In this document: one piece after another, positions 53,702 through 62,195 of the stretch
Position numbering within the stretch: the stretch's first letter is position 1
How the letters are laid out: every line of letters starts with the position of its first letter
Assembly: GCA_963823945.1 (NCBI GenBank)
Contig: CAWGNK010000003.1
Coordinates: 718,038-782,037 of the forward strand
Reading direction: 5' to 3'
Origin: Bog-793 sp963823945
GTDB taxonomy: Bacteria > Actinomycetota > Acidimicrobiia > Acidimicrobiales > Bog-793
Length of the DNA: 64,000 nt
Position numbers and translations under genes: made by a program
Notes under the pieces: generated by a model
The model's input: the letters and a program-made list of their open reading frames with translations, nothing else
The model's database searches: none
Told to the model about the DNA's origin: nothing

Positions 53702-53986
53702 ATGACAGAGAAGAAGCGCTCCTATGGCAGGACGAGAAGTGGGGTCAAGTTGACGGATGAGGTCCTCGAGCGGATGGCCGGCGAAGCCGAAAAGGGCTTC
53801 GAGCTGTCGGGGCTTGCGCCACGCGGCCGAGGCAGGCCTCCCATCGGGTCCGCGCCGGCGGAAGGCCTGCCCGTCAGATTCGAGCCCGAGCTGCGAATGG
53901 CCATCAACAAGAGGGCCAAGGTCGACGGCGTGTCGGCCGGCGAAGTCGTCCGCCGAGCCGTGCGGAAGTACCTGCGAAGCGCCTGA
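53702..53986 (+). CDS. Ribbon-helix-helix antitoxin-like protein
   Basis: 94 residues. The C-terminal half is a ribbon-helix-helix domain: LPVRFEPELRMAINKRAKVDG, then VSAGEVVRRAVRKYL. The N-terminal half (RSGVKLTDEVLERMAGEAEKG, ending GRGRPPIGS) is the flexible antitoxin part seen in actinobacterial pairs, often with a GRPP/GRPS linker. It starts one base after the toxin-like gene. Probably binds both the partner and the operator. Codon use is mixed and less GC-extreme than in housekeeping genes. Confidence 0.7.
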   Translation: MTEKKRSYGRTRSGVKLTDEVLERMAGEAEKGFELSGLAPRGRGRPPIGSAPAEGLPVRFEPELRMAINKRAKVDGVSAGEVVRRAVRKYLRSA

Positions 53987-54104
53987 GGGTCGCCCGCGGT
54001 GCGGAGCCGCAGGATCTCGGCGGGCCCCTGGGAGAACGGCTACGGAAGTGGCTGCTGAGCAGCCCTGTGAGAACTAGCTATACGGCTTTCAAGCGAGGTC
54101 GGTC

Positions 54105-54803
54105 TCAGTTCCGGGCATCGTGCCGCCGGCGGCGGGTCCACCACGGTCCGGCCTGGTCGAGCGACTCTCGGAAGCGACGCTCGTCGTCGGTGGCGTCGAG
54201 GCTCGCGAACGCTTTCCCGTTCTCATCGACGTCCCAGTGCTCATCTGCGTCAGTCGGCGGTACGGGCACTGGCCAGGCGGGTTCTGCGCCCAGGTCCTCC
54301 ACGGCCCTCCATGGCGTGACCGGCTGGACGACGACCAGCGTGTGCGCGGCCAGATCGCCGGTCCGCTGTCGCCGGGGGGACGTCCAAGCGAATGTCGCCC
54401 CGACAAGATACGGGACGACGTAGGGGAATGCGTCCACCATCCGCAGCAGGTTTCGCACGACCGCCCGTTGCCAGCCGATCGGTGCTCCGGACTCGTCACG
54501 TACCCGGAGATGCAGGATCAGCTTGCCGAGTGTCGCTCCCGTCGTCGCCTCGAACGCGCTGAAGTAGACGATGGCCACGGCGCACCAAGCGAGGAAGACC
54601 AGCGGGTTGCTTGACGAATAATTCACGGAGCTGGAGCCGCTTCGCGAGATGACGGTTCGGTGTCCCAGGAGTATGACGAGTGGTATCCCAGCGAGGATCG
54701 CAAGCACGACGCTGTCGATGACGACGGCAATCGCTCGAGGACCGACTGCGGCGACCTGGACCTCGCGACGCGCCACGTGGCAATCATCGCATTCTGCTGT
54801 CAT
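54105..54803 (-). CDS. RDD family membrane protein
   Basis: 232 residues. The N-terminus has a CDDCHV pair, then an RDD domain: GPRAIAVVIDSVVLAILAGI with the Arg and Asp signature, a second helix pair (LVFLAWCAVAIVYFSAFEAT), and TLGKLILHLRVRDESGAPIGWQRAVVRNLLR, a strong RDD motif. The last ~70 residues are hydrophilic. The ATG at 54803 gives a start at MTAEC; a longer frame reaches 54878 but runs toward the tRNA. Function of RDD proteins is unclear, possibly transport. It is inside the tRNA-bounded segment and may be cargo. Confidence 0.75.
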   Translation of the reverse strand: MTAECDDCHVARREVQVAAVGPRAIAVVIDSVVLAILAGIPLVILLGHRTVISRSGSSSVNYSSSNPLVFLAWCAVAIVYFSAFEATTGATLGKLILHLRVRDESGAPIGWQRAVVRNLLRMVDAFPYVVPYLVGATFAWTSPRRQRTGDLAAHTLVVVQPVTPWRAVEDLGAEPAWPVPVPPTDADEHWDVDENGKAFASLDATDDERRFRESLDQAGPWWTRRRRHDARN

Positions 54804-54927
54804 CGCCACAAGATTGCCGGAAATGGCCGGACATGTCGCACCTCGCCGTCGGCAATCCGCGAGCGATGGATGCGACAAGATTCCGACGTCCGCCTACCGC
54901 TTCGAGTACCTGCTCGTCGGGCACTCG

Positions 54928-55009
54928 TGCGGGCGAGAGGATTCGAACCTCCAACCCCGAAGGGACCGGGACCTAAACCCGGCGCGTATGCCAATTTCGC
55001 CACACCCGC
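54928..55009 (-). tRNA. tRNA-Leu (anticodon UAG)
   Basis: An 82-base class II tRNA. Acceptor strands GCGGGTG and CGCCCGC pair, with discriminator A. The anticodon arm is CCGGG-TTTAGGT-CCCGG, giving UAG for CUA leucine codons. A long variable arm (TCCC-TTC-GGGG) and a T loop TTCGAAT complete it. The 3' CCA is not encoded. It is transcribed away from clpP, and a diverged copy of its 3' half lies at 53178-53240. Confidence 0.95.
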
Positions 55010-55090
55010 GAGGGCCGACGAGCATCCCAAGGTGCCTCTCAGCGACCAGAGCTTACCGATCCCCGGATCGCGGCCCGGGCGTGCCCGGGT

Positions 55091-55096
55091 TAGCCT
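55091..55096 (+). promoter_or_regulatory. TAnnnT -10 element ahead of the second clpP
   Basis: TAGCCT ends 6 bases before the ATG, with no ribosome-binding site, suggesting a leaderless message. No clear -35 box is seen. Confidence 0.4.
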
Positions 55097-55102
55097 CACT
55101 GC

Positions 55103-55726
55103 ATGACCGAAGAACTCCCTGTGCCGTCCGGCGCCCTCAGGGCGTCACTCAACCTGACCGCGGACCCGTCCGCCGACGTCTACCAGCGTCTGCTGCGTGA
55201 GCGGATCGTCTTCCTCGGGACCCAGGTCGACCAGAACTCGGCGAACGCGATCTGCGCCCAGCTGCTGCTGCTCGAGGCCGAGGAACCCGACCGGGACATC
55301 TCGGTGTACATCAACTCGCCGGGCGGGTCGGTGACCGACGGACTCGCGATCTACGACACGATGCAGTACGTCCGGTGCGACGTCTCGACGATCTGTCTCG
55401 GGCTCGCGGCCTCGATGGGGCAGTTCCTCCTCTGCGCCGGCACCCCCGGCAAGCGGTACGCGCTGCCCCACGCCCGCATCCTCATGCACCAGCCTTCGGG
55501 CCAGATGCAGGGTCAGGCGGCCGACATCGCGATCCAGGCCGAGCAGATCGTCTACCTGAAAAAGATGATGGCCGAGAGGATCGCCTTCCACACCGGCCAG
55601 ACCATCGAGCGGATCGAGGCTGACTCGGACCGCGACCGGTGGTTCACCGCGGAAGAAGCTCGCGAATACGGTTTCATCGACAAGGTGATCGACCGCTCGA
55701 GTGCCCACGCGGCCACGCACCACTGA
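55103..55726 (+). CDS. clpP: Second ClpP protease subunit, complete
   Basis: 207-residue serine peptidase of the Clp protease. Catalytic residues are Ser104 in GLAASMGQFLL, His129 in LMHQPSG, and an Asp in DSDRDRW (174-180). INSPGGSVTDGLAIYDTM is the substrate-binding strand. The N-terminal ~25 residues resemble a short propeptide. Actinobacterial Clp cores usually need two different ClpP subunits encoded side by side; here this copy stands alone 55 kb from the clpP-clpX pair, next to tRNA-Leu. Its handle region (GQMQGQAADIAIQAEQIVYL) differs from that of the first copy, so they are paralogues. Confidence 0.95.
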   Translation: MTEELPVPSGALRASLNLTADPSADVYQRLLRERIVFLGTQVDQNSANAICAQLLLLEAEEPDRDISVYINSPGGSVTDGLAIYDTMQYVRCDVSTICLGLAASMGQFLLCAGTPGKRYALPHARILMHQPSGQMQGQAADIAIQAEQIVYLKKMMAERIAFHTGQTIERIEADSDRDRWFTAEEAREYGFIDKVIDRSSAHAATHH

Positions 55727-55737
55727 AGTCCGGCGCC

Positions 55738-55773
55738 GCGTTGCCCGGCCGCGCCGCGTTGCCCGGCCGCGCC
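55738..55773. repeat. Two tandem copies of an 18-bp unit
   Basis: GCGTTGCCCGGCCGCGCC is repeated exactly twice, just after the clpP stop and before the convergent beta-propeller gene. Copy number may vary. It has no T-run, so it is not an obvious terminator, though each unit contains the short GGCCGCGCC palindromic core. Confidence 0.6.
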
Positions 55774-55843
55774 GCCTCAGCGATCGGCGGCGTGTCGGAG
55801 GCGCAATGGAACCCGATTGTGGAGAGACCGCGGAACCGGTGTT

Positions 55844-57472
55844 CTACGATGCCGTGCCATCGTGTGCCGGGTCCTGGTGGAACATCGGCCACGCCGGCTG
55901 CACGATCGGGACGACGGGCAGTGGATAGGACACGATCTTGCCCGGGTAGCTGAACTGGGCAGGACCGCCGCAGGCCTCGATGACGCTCCAGCCGGCGCCG
56001 GGACCCTCACCGAGCACGTCGGCGACGGCGACGGCGTTGAACATGCGGCAGGATGGGCCGATCGTCCAACCCGTGGGCGACGAACCGAACATGAAGGTGC
56101 CGGTCCGCCCGTTGATCGCGTAGAGACCGGCGCCGGAGCCGACAAGGACGTCGTTCCAGGTTCCGTTGTGCAACGGGGCGAGGACGGGCGACGAGAAGTC
56201 CGTCGGCTGGCTCAGCTCGTCGGACCAGAGCCGGTTCCCATTCCCGTTCCACGCCGTCACCCGCGAGGCGTTGGTCGCAAGACAGCTCGTCGCGGTGAGG
56301 CCGTCGCACACCCACGACGTGTCGACGACGGCCGGCACACCGGTTTCGTTAATCGTCCCGATTGCCGGGGAGCCGAACGAGGGTCCCGACGTCACAACCG
56401 GCCAACCTGGCACGCGCTCGCCGTTATCGGCGTAGTAGGCGAAGAGCCTGTACGTCGCCCAGGGGAACGGCTGCCAGAACCAGCCCGTGCCGACGATGAC
56501 GGCGGCGCGGCCCGAGGAGTTGATCACGCCGACCGCTGGGCTCGACCAGATCGTCTGGCTCTCACAGTGCTGCCAGATGAGCTTCAGAGTGCCTCGGACG
56601 TAGCGGTAGTCGCTGATCAGCCCGCCGCGGCAGTTGTGCCAACCCGAGGCATCGGAACCGATGAAGATGCTGTCGCCGACCGTCCCAGGGATGCGGTAGA
56701 GCGCCGGCGAGGACCAGATCGTGTCGGCGTTGTTGACCGGGAAGCCGGGGAGGAGCCTGCCAGCCGGCGTGAGCGCGTAGAGGTAGTGGTCCCAGGACCC
56801 AAAGACGATGTCCTGTTGCGAGCCACCGGTGAGATTGCCGACGGCGGGTGTCGAGATGACCCCGACCGCGGTGCCCGGGGCCGAACCGACGTGGAAGACG
56901 AAGCGGATGGCCCCGCTCAACCGGAAGGCCTCGACCTCCCGGGCGGTGTTGTGCACCCAGGTCGAACCCGCCCCGACGATGATCGAGGGTGGTTTGTTCG
57001 GGCCGTCGAGGAACGCGATCGTGGGGCTCGACTCGATGGCGACCCGCGTGCCGGCGGGTGCGGCCAGTCGTTGCGGCCAGCCGGGGAGTTCGCGGCCGGT
57101 CGCCGCGTTGATGACGTGCAGCATCCCGTTCTCGTCGCCGACGGCGACGATGGTCGTGTCGCCCCAGTCCGCGACGGTCGGGGAACTCTCGGCGATCGAA
57201 CCCGTGACGCACGTCGCCCACGAGGCGCTCGGCCAGGTGATGCCGTGACCCTGCAGGACACCGCACGCGGCGTCGTGAGGTGCGGCCGCGGCGGCAAGCG
57301 GCGCGACGGTCGCCGTCGCGCCGGCGGCGGTGGCGAACGCCACGACCACGGACGCGACGAGAACTCTCGTGGTCGTGATCCGACGATGGCGGATCGCATG
57401 GGTGCGACGGGCAGCCAGCGGACCTACGTGTGGCCACTCTCCGCGCTCATTGGGTGGGGCTGACCTAGTCAT
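55844..57472 (-). CDS. Secreted beta-propeller (FG-GAP/PQQ-like) protein
   Basis: 542 residues. A basic start and hydrophobic run (VLVASVVVAFATAAGATATVA) form a signal peptide. The mature protein repeats blades around motifs such as ESSPTVADWGDTTIVAVGDE, STPAVGNLTGGSQQDIVFGS, WSSPAVGVINSSGRAAVIVG and FGSPAIGTINETG, with ExxG/DI blade turns typical of FG-GAP or PQQ-type propellers. It ends WPMFHQDPAHDGTAS, a common end of this protein type. Probably a surface or wall adhesin or sugar-binding protein. It sits between clpP and the glycosyltransferase cluster and is divergent from it. Confidence 0.75.
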   Translation of the reverse strand: MTRSAPPNERGEWPHVGPLAARRTHAIRHRRITTTRVLVASVVVAFATAAGATATVAPLAAAAAPHDAACGVLQGHGITWPSASWATCVTGSIAESSPTVADWGDTTIVAVGDENGMLHVINAATGRELPGWPQRLAAPAGTRVAIESSPTIAFLDGPNKPPSIIVGAGSTWVHNTAREVEAFRLSGAIRFVFHVGSAPGTAVGVISTPAVGNLTGGSQQDIVFGSWDHYLYALTPAGRLLPGFPVNNADTIWSSPALYRIPGTVGDSIFIGSDASGWHNCRGGLISDYRYVRGTLKLIWQHCESQTIWSSPAVGVINSSGRAAVIVGTGWFWQPFPWATYRLFAYYADNGERVPGWPVVTSGPSFGSPAIGTINETGVPAVVDTSWVCDGLTATSCLATNASRVTAWNGNGNRLWSDELSQPTDFSSPVLAPLHNGTWNDVLVGSGAGLYAINGRTGTFMFGSSPTGWTIGPSCRMFNAVAVADVLGEGPGAGWSVIEACGGPAQFSYPGKIVSYPLPVVPIVQPAWPMFHQDPAHDGTAS

Positions 57473-57667
57473 GCAAGCATCGTCTCCCCATGGTTGCTAC
57501 CAGCACAGACACGTACGGGGTCATTGCGACTGGCCTGTACGACCCAGTCGGGACTGGTCCGTTTGCGCTGGTCGGCGACCACTGTTCGTGATGTCCGTGA
57601 GGACGGATCCGAGCACGTCGCGGACCCTAGCTGCATCTGTTGCATCCGACGGGGACCCGTGGTCGCC

Positions 57668-57673
57668 TACGCT
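57668..57673 (+). promoter_or_regulatory. TACGCT -10-like element ahead of the first glycosyltransferase
   Basis: TACGCT lies 53 bases before the ATG at 57727, within the divergent region shared with the beta-propeller gene. It matches the hexamer found before xerC, nadD and the aminotransferase gene. Confidence 0.3.
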
Positions 57674-57726
57674 TCTCCTGCTCGGGAGCGTCTGACCGGG
57701 CGGGGATGGGAGAGAAGGCGGCCGGC

Positions 57727-58941
57727 ATGGCGCGAAAGACGAGTTCGCGGGCGCGAATCGCCTTCGTCACCCCCCGCTACGGCCCCGGCGTCGTCGGCGG
57801 TTCCGAAGCCGTGATGGCCGAGGCGGCACGTGGCTTCGCCGGCCGCGGCTACGCGGTCGAGGTCCTGACCACGTGCGCGCGGTCGCATTTCAGCTGGGCG
57901 AACGAGTTCGACGACGGGCCCAGCGAGGACCGGGGCGTCGTCATCCGGCGCTTCCCAACGACGACGGCTGGGAAGCGGCTCACCGCGGCAAGTCTCGAGC
58001 AGCGGGTCCGCCGCGGTGAGCGGCTCAGCCCCGCGACGGAGATCGCCTGGGTGAACAGCCGCTTCCGGGTGCCCGAGCTGTACCTGTACCTGCTCGCCGA
58101 GGCGCGGCGCTATGACGCCATCGTGCTGTCGCCGTACCTGTTCTGGACGACGATCTTCGGCGCGCAGGTCGCGCCCGAGCGGTCGGTCGTGATGCCGTGC
58201 CTGCACGACGAGCCGTACTCGCGGCTCTCGATTGTCCGATCCATGCTCGCCTCGGTCGCCGGCGTGTGGTTCCTGTCGGAGCCCGAGCACCTGCTCGGCC
58301 ACCGCCTCGCGCCCGACCTGACGCCGCGCCACGGCGTCGTCGGGGCCGCCGTCGAGGCACCCGAGTCGTACGACCCGGCGGGGTTCCGGCAGGCCCACGG
58401 CCTGAACCGGCCGTTCGTCCTCTTCGCCGGGCGACGCGAGGGGGGCAAGGGCTGGCGCGAGCTGCTGTCCGCCTACGCCGCCGCGATCGCCGGCAACGAC
58501 GCGCCCTTCGACCTGGTGACGATCGGTGTCGGCGCGCCCGACATTCCCGAGGACCTCGCGGGACGTGTCATCGACCTCGGCTACCTCGGGGCCGCCGAGA
58601 TGCCGAACGCCTTCGCCGCCGCGGCGGCGCTCGTCCAGCCGAGCGCCAACGAGAGCTTCTCGCGCACGCTCATGGAGGCGTGGCTCGCCGGCACGCCGGT
58701 GATCGCCTCGGCGGCGGGTGAGGTCGTCACCTGGCACTGCGAGCGGTCGGGGGGCGGGCTCACCTACGCCGACGAGCTCGAATTCGCGCAGTGCCTCCGC
58801 TTCCTCGCCGAGGCGCCGAAGGCCGCGGCCGTGCTCGCCGAACGCGGCCGCAGCTACGTGCTCGCCAACTACACCTGGGAGATCGTGCTCGACGCGATGG
58901 AGGGTTCGCTCGACGCGCTGACGACACGGAGGCGGCGGTGA
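57727..58941 (+). CDS. GT4-family glycosyltransferase
   Basis: 404-residue GT-B enzyme that transfers sugars from nucleotide donors, probably at the cytoplasmic face. The N-terminal Rossmann domain starts RIAFVTPRYGPGVVGGSEAV. The C-terminal donor domain has VLFAGRREGGKGWRELLSAY, DLGYLGAAEMPNAFAAAAAL and PSANESFSRTLMEAWLAGTP, whose two Glu residues form the E-x7-E motif. The ATG at 57727 has GAGAAGG 10 bases upstream; ATG 57706 is an alternative. Its stop overlaps the next gene's GTG by GTGA. First gene of the plus-strand polysaccharide set. Confidence 0.88.
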   Translation: MARKTSSRARIAFVTPRYGPGVVGGSEAVMAEAARGFAGRGYAVEVLTTCARSHFSWANEFDDGPSEDRGVVIRRFPTTTAGKRLTAASLEQRVRRGERLSPATEIAWVNSRFRVPELYLYLLAEARRYDAIVLSPYLFWTTIFGAQVAPERSVVMPCLHDEPYSRLSIVRSMLASVAGVWFLSEPEHLLGHRLAPDLTPRHGVVGAAVEAPESYDPAGFRQAHGLNRPFVLFAGRREGGKGWRELLSAYAAAIAGNDAPFDLVTIGVGAPDIPEDLAGRVIDLGYLGAAEMPNAFAAAAALVQPSANESFSRTLMEAWLAGTPVIASAAGEVVTWHCERSGGGLTYADELEFAQCLRFLAEAPKAAAVLAERGRSYVLANYTWEIVLDAMEGSLDALTTRRRR

Positions 58942-59699
58942 GAGTCCTCATCGTCGGCACGGTCCCGCCCCCCGGCGGCGACTCCGCCCTCGCGCTGGCC
59001 GAGCTCGCGACCGCCCTTCTCGCCGAGGGACACGATGTCGAGTTGCTGTCGCCGGACAACCGGAGCGCGGCGCACCGCAGTGCCCGGCTGCAAGGCCCTG
59101 TCTTCGCCCTGCGCCTGGCGTGGCTCTCCCGGCGTTTCGAGGCGGTCGTCCTCCACTTCGAGGCAGGCCTGCCGGTCGGGGAGCGCGCCGGTCGGCTTTG
59201 GCGGGTCGCGACGCTGACGCTCGTCGCGGCGGCGCTGCGGATGTTCCGGGAGTCGACCGTCCGCTTTGACGGCCCTTCACCGATCCCCGGCGGTATCGGC
59301 AGCCGGGGGATGGGCGAGATCTGGTCGGTCGCGACCCACGTCGTCCTCGGCAACGACGAGGACCGGGACGAGGTCGTCTCGACCTGGGGCCTGCCCGAGG
59401 AGAGCGTCACCGTCGCATCGGCGCGGGTCGCCTCGCCGGTCGCCCTGCCGCGGGGCTGGACCGTGAAGGACGCCGCGGACCCACGGACCGAGGTGCTCGA
59501 GCTGATCCGCGCCCGGGCCGCGCACGCCCGGTCGGCTCGGGCGGCGCGGGTCGCGCTCGGGGGTGCGATCGGGAGCCCTCCGGGGTCTCCCTTCACCGGC
59601 CAGAGGGATCAGGTGGTGGACGCCGCGGCGTTCACGCGGGCCGTGCTCGTCCTCGGGCGCAGGGTCGCGGCGAGGATCTCGGACACAAAGACGCCCTAG
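58938..59699 (+). CDS. Glycosyltransferase-like protein lacking the donor-binding half
   Basis: 253 residues. It begins VRVLIVGTVPPPGGDSALAL, then ELATALLAEGHDVELLSPDN, which is the N-terminal acceptor-binding Rossmann fold of GT4 enzymes. The matching C-terminal domain with E-x7-E is absent; instead it ends in an Arg/Ala-rich helix region. Either a degraded gene or a partner protein for the preceding enzyme, to which it is translationally coupled by GTGA. It runs convergently into the 828-residue glycosyltransferase gene, 9 bases apart. Confidence 0.55.
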   Translation: MRVLIVGTVPPPGGDSALALAELATALLAEGHDVELLSPDNRSAAHRSARLQGPVFALRLAWLSRRFEAVVLHFEAGLPVGERAGRLWRVATLTLVAAALRMFRESTVRFDGPSPIPGGIGSRGMGEIWSVATHVVLGNDEDRDEVVSTWGLPEESVTVASARVASPVALPRGWTVKDAADPRTEVLELIRARAAHARSARAARVALGGAIGSPPGSPFTGQRDQVVDAAAFTRAVLVLGRRVAARISDTKTP

Positions 59700-59708
59700 C
59701 CGCGCCGT

Positions 59709-62195
59709 CTAGCCGACGAGTCCCTGGTCGCCGCGGTCGGCGAGGATCGCCGTGAGCAGCGCCGTGGCTGTCGACGCGAAGCCGTGGCGCGCTGCGAACG
59801 CCAGCCCGCCCTCGGCGAGCCGTCCCCTCCGGCGAGAGTCGGCCAGGAGCCCGGCGAGTACCGTCGCGAGCTCCTCGCTGGTGGTCGCGGCCGGGACCAG
59901 CTCGACGGCCTCGCGGGGCAGTTCGCGGAGCCAGCCGAGATCCGTCGCGACCGTCGGCACGCCGGACGCCAGGCACTCGCCGACGGCCGCCGAGGCTTCC
60001 CCGTTGAACGAACGGCGGAGCTGGACCGCGACCGTTGTCGCCGCCAGCCAGGCCCGGTAGGACTCGGGCGGCAGGGGGCCGGTGATGGCGAACCGTCCGC
60101 CGATCCCGAGCGCGGTCGCGCGGTCCGCGAGGGCGCGGGCGAGTTCGGCCGAGATGGGCCCGACCAGGGCGAGCACCGGGGCGGTGCCCGCCTCGCCACC
60201 AACTCCCGCCGGTAGCGCGGCGAACGCGTCGATCAGCAGCTCGGGGGCCTTCACAGGATCGACGATCCCGAAGTGGGCGACGACCTTGCGGGTCCCGCCC
60301 TCCTCGGGTGGCCGTCCCCACCACGCGGCCGCGACGGGGCAGTCCTGCGGGACCCCGGCATCCTCGGTGAAGGCCGAACGGCGGTTCCGGGGGGATTCGA
60401 TCGCGAACGGGAGGACTTCGATGCGCCCCGCCAGGGTGGGGCCGGCGTCGAGCCGGGCGAGCTGAGCCGCGGCCCGCGACGAGACGAAGAACACCTCCGA
60501 CAGGCCGATCACCTCGCGTGCCATCAGCAACCCGTAGCGGTCCAGGTCCTCGGGGGCGACCTCGTTGTTCCTCCCGAGGCGCGCCGGGAGGGAGTCGCCG
60601 TACATCCCGCGGATCCGCGCCGCCAGTCCGTGCGGCAGGAGCCCGGGGTCGCCGGTCTCGTGCCGGTAGAGGTTGGTCAGGCGCACGTCGTGGCTGACGA
60701 CGACACCCGGGCGGGCTCTCAGAAGCGCGAGGGCACCGAGGTGGTGGTGGCTGTTGCCGAACGTGTAGACGACGCGGTCGTAGCGGCCGGTGAGCCGCTC
60801 GACCGGGAGGAGCGCCGCCGCGGCGTGCACGGCCGCACCCGCCGGGGCCTCGACGGCGCGGGTCGGGCCGTCGGCGAAGACGTCGACCGTGACCTCTCGG
60901 GTCGCGAGGATCTCCTCGATCAGGCGGTGGCTGTAGCCGGCGACGCCCGAAGGGGCCGGCGGCAGCGGCGTGACGATCGCGATCCGCGGTCTCCGGGGCC
61001 GTCCCCGGGTTGGCCGGGGTGTCGGCCGTGTGGACCGCGCCGCGAGGAGGTCCTCGAAGGCCTGCGCGCTGCGTGCCGCGACCTCCGGCCAGCCGCCGGC
61101 GGATTGCCTGTCCGGCGGGGCCGCCGTCTGACCGTGCCATGCCAGCGCCCTCGTGATCACCCGGGCGATGTCGCCGACGTCCTCGGGGTCGAAGCGGTTC
61201 TCGGGCGCGACGAGGTCGTCGAGGGGCGGACGGTCCGAGCAGACGGCCGGCACGCCGCAGGCGGCGGCTTCGGCGAGGGGGAGTCCGAAACCCTCGGCGA
61301 GGGAGGGGTAGCAGACGAGCTCCGCCCCCTGGTAGAGCGTGACGAGGGTGTCGTCGTCGACGAGGCCGGGGACGACGACGGGATCGCCGTGGCCGAGCGG
61401 CGTCGCGAGGTGGCGCAGGTGGTTCGCGGTCGGACCCGCCAGGTCGCCCGCGAAGACGAGCTGCAGATCCCGGCCGGCCTCGCCGAGACGCGCCCACGCC
61501 GCGACGAGCCGCTCGTTGTTCTTGCGAGGGTGGCTGCCGCTCGGGTACAGGACGTACCGGCCGTGGAGGCCGGATGCGCCCAGGCGTGCGATCGCGGCCT
61601 CGGTCGCGCGCGAGCGCGATTCGGGAGGGCGGAAGCGGTCGTCGGGTGCCGCGCCGACGACCGTCAAGCGCTCTCGTTTGACGCCGAGCCTCGTGACGAG
61701 CTCGTCGCCGACCGCCTGCGAAAGCACCTGCAGGCCGGCGGCCGCGCGCACGAGTTCGAGGCGGGTCCGGTAGCGGCGGCGCTCGGCGATGTCGATCAGC
61801 TCGGAGGCGGGGTCGCGCGCGGGGATGAGGTCGTAGACGGTGGCGGAAAACTCGAGCGCGCGGGCGTCGACCTCTTCGGGCCAGATCGCCCGCGTGGCGA
61901 CGGCGAGATCGAACGGCGACAGGGAGTGGAAGATCCGTACGTCGGGCCCGATGGCGTGCGGCGCCCCCCGGTAGGCGACCTTGCCGGTCGAAGCGAGTTC
62001 TTCGATCGCCCCCGGGGGCGGCAGGTCAGGGTTGAGGAGATAGGTCCCGACGAGATCCGGCCGCAGCCGTTCGAGCGCGAGCGCCCAGTTCGCGGCGTAG
62101 CGGCCGATTCCGTGGGTGCGGGAGGTCGGGCTCTGCAGCGCCTGGAGGTCGACGACGACGGTCCCGGCCGGCCCCGGGGTTCCGCCGCGGGTCAT
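59709..62195 (-). CDS. Two-domain GT4 glycosyltransferase (tandem GT-B fusion)
   Basis: 828 residues with two complete GT4 units. The first (1-~390) starts VVVDLQALQSPTSRTHGIGRYAANW, with YPSGSHPRKNNERLVAAW and YPSLAEGFGLPLAEAAACGVP. The second (~410-828) starts RIAIVTPLPPAPSGVAGYSH, with GIVDPVKAPELLIDAFAALP and SFNGEASAAVGECLASGVP. The linker between them is Arg/Pro/Thr-rich. Such double enzymes often add two sugars in turn or make a disaccharide repeat in O-antigen-like polymers (family knowledge). It overlaps the small coiled-coil gene upstream by ATGA. Confidence 0.88.
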   Translation of the reverse strand: MTRGGTPGPAGTVVVDLQALQSPTSRTHGIGRYAANWALALERLRPDLVGTYLLNPDLPPPGAIEELASTGKVAYRGAPHAIGPDVRIFHSLSPFDLAVATRAIWPEEVDARALEFSATVYDLIPARDPASELIDIAERRRYRTRLELVRAAAGLQVLSQAVGDELVTRLGVKRERLTVVGAAPDDRFRPPESRSRATEAAIARLGASGLHGRYVLYPSGSHPRKNNERLVAAWARLGEAGRDLQLVFAGDLAGPTANHLRHLATPLGHGDPVVVPGLVDDDTLVTLYQGAELVCYPSLAEGFGLPLAEAAACGVPAVCSDRPPLDDLVAPENRFDPEDVGDIARVITRALAWHGQTAAPPDRQSAGGWPEVAARSAQAFEDLLAARSTRPTPRPTRGRPRRPRIAIVTPLPPAPSGVAGYSHRLIEEILATREVTVDVFADGPTRAVEAPAGAAVHAAAALLPVERLTGRYDRVVYTFGNSHHHLGALALLRARPGVVVSHDVRLTNLYRHETGDPGLLPHGLAARIRGMYGDSLPARLGRNNEVAPEDLDRYGLLMAREVIGLSEVFFVSSRAAAQLARLDAGPTLAGRIEVLPFAIESPRNRRSAFTEDAGVPQDCPVAAAWWGRPPEEGGTRKVVAHFGIVDPVKAPELLIDAFAALPAGVGGEAGTAPVLALVGPISAELARALADRATALGIGGRFAITGPLPPESYRAWLAATTVAVQLRRSFNGEASAAVGECLASGVPTVATDLGWLRELPREAVELVPAATTSEELATVLAGLLADSRRRGRLAEGGLAFAARHGFASTATALLTAILADRGDQGLVG

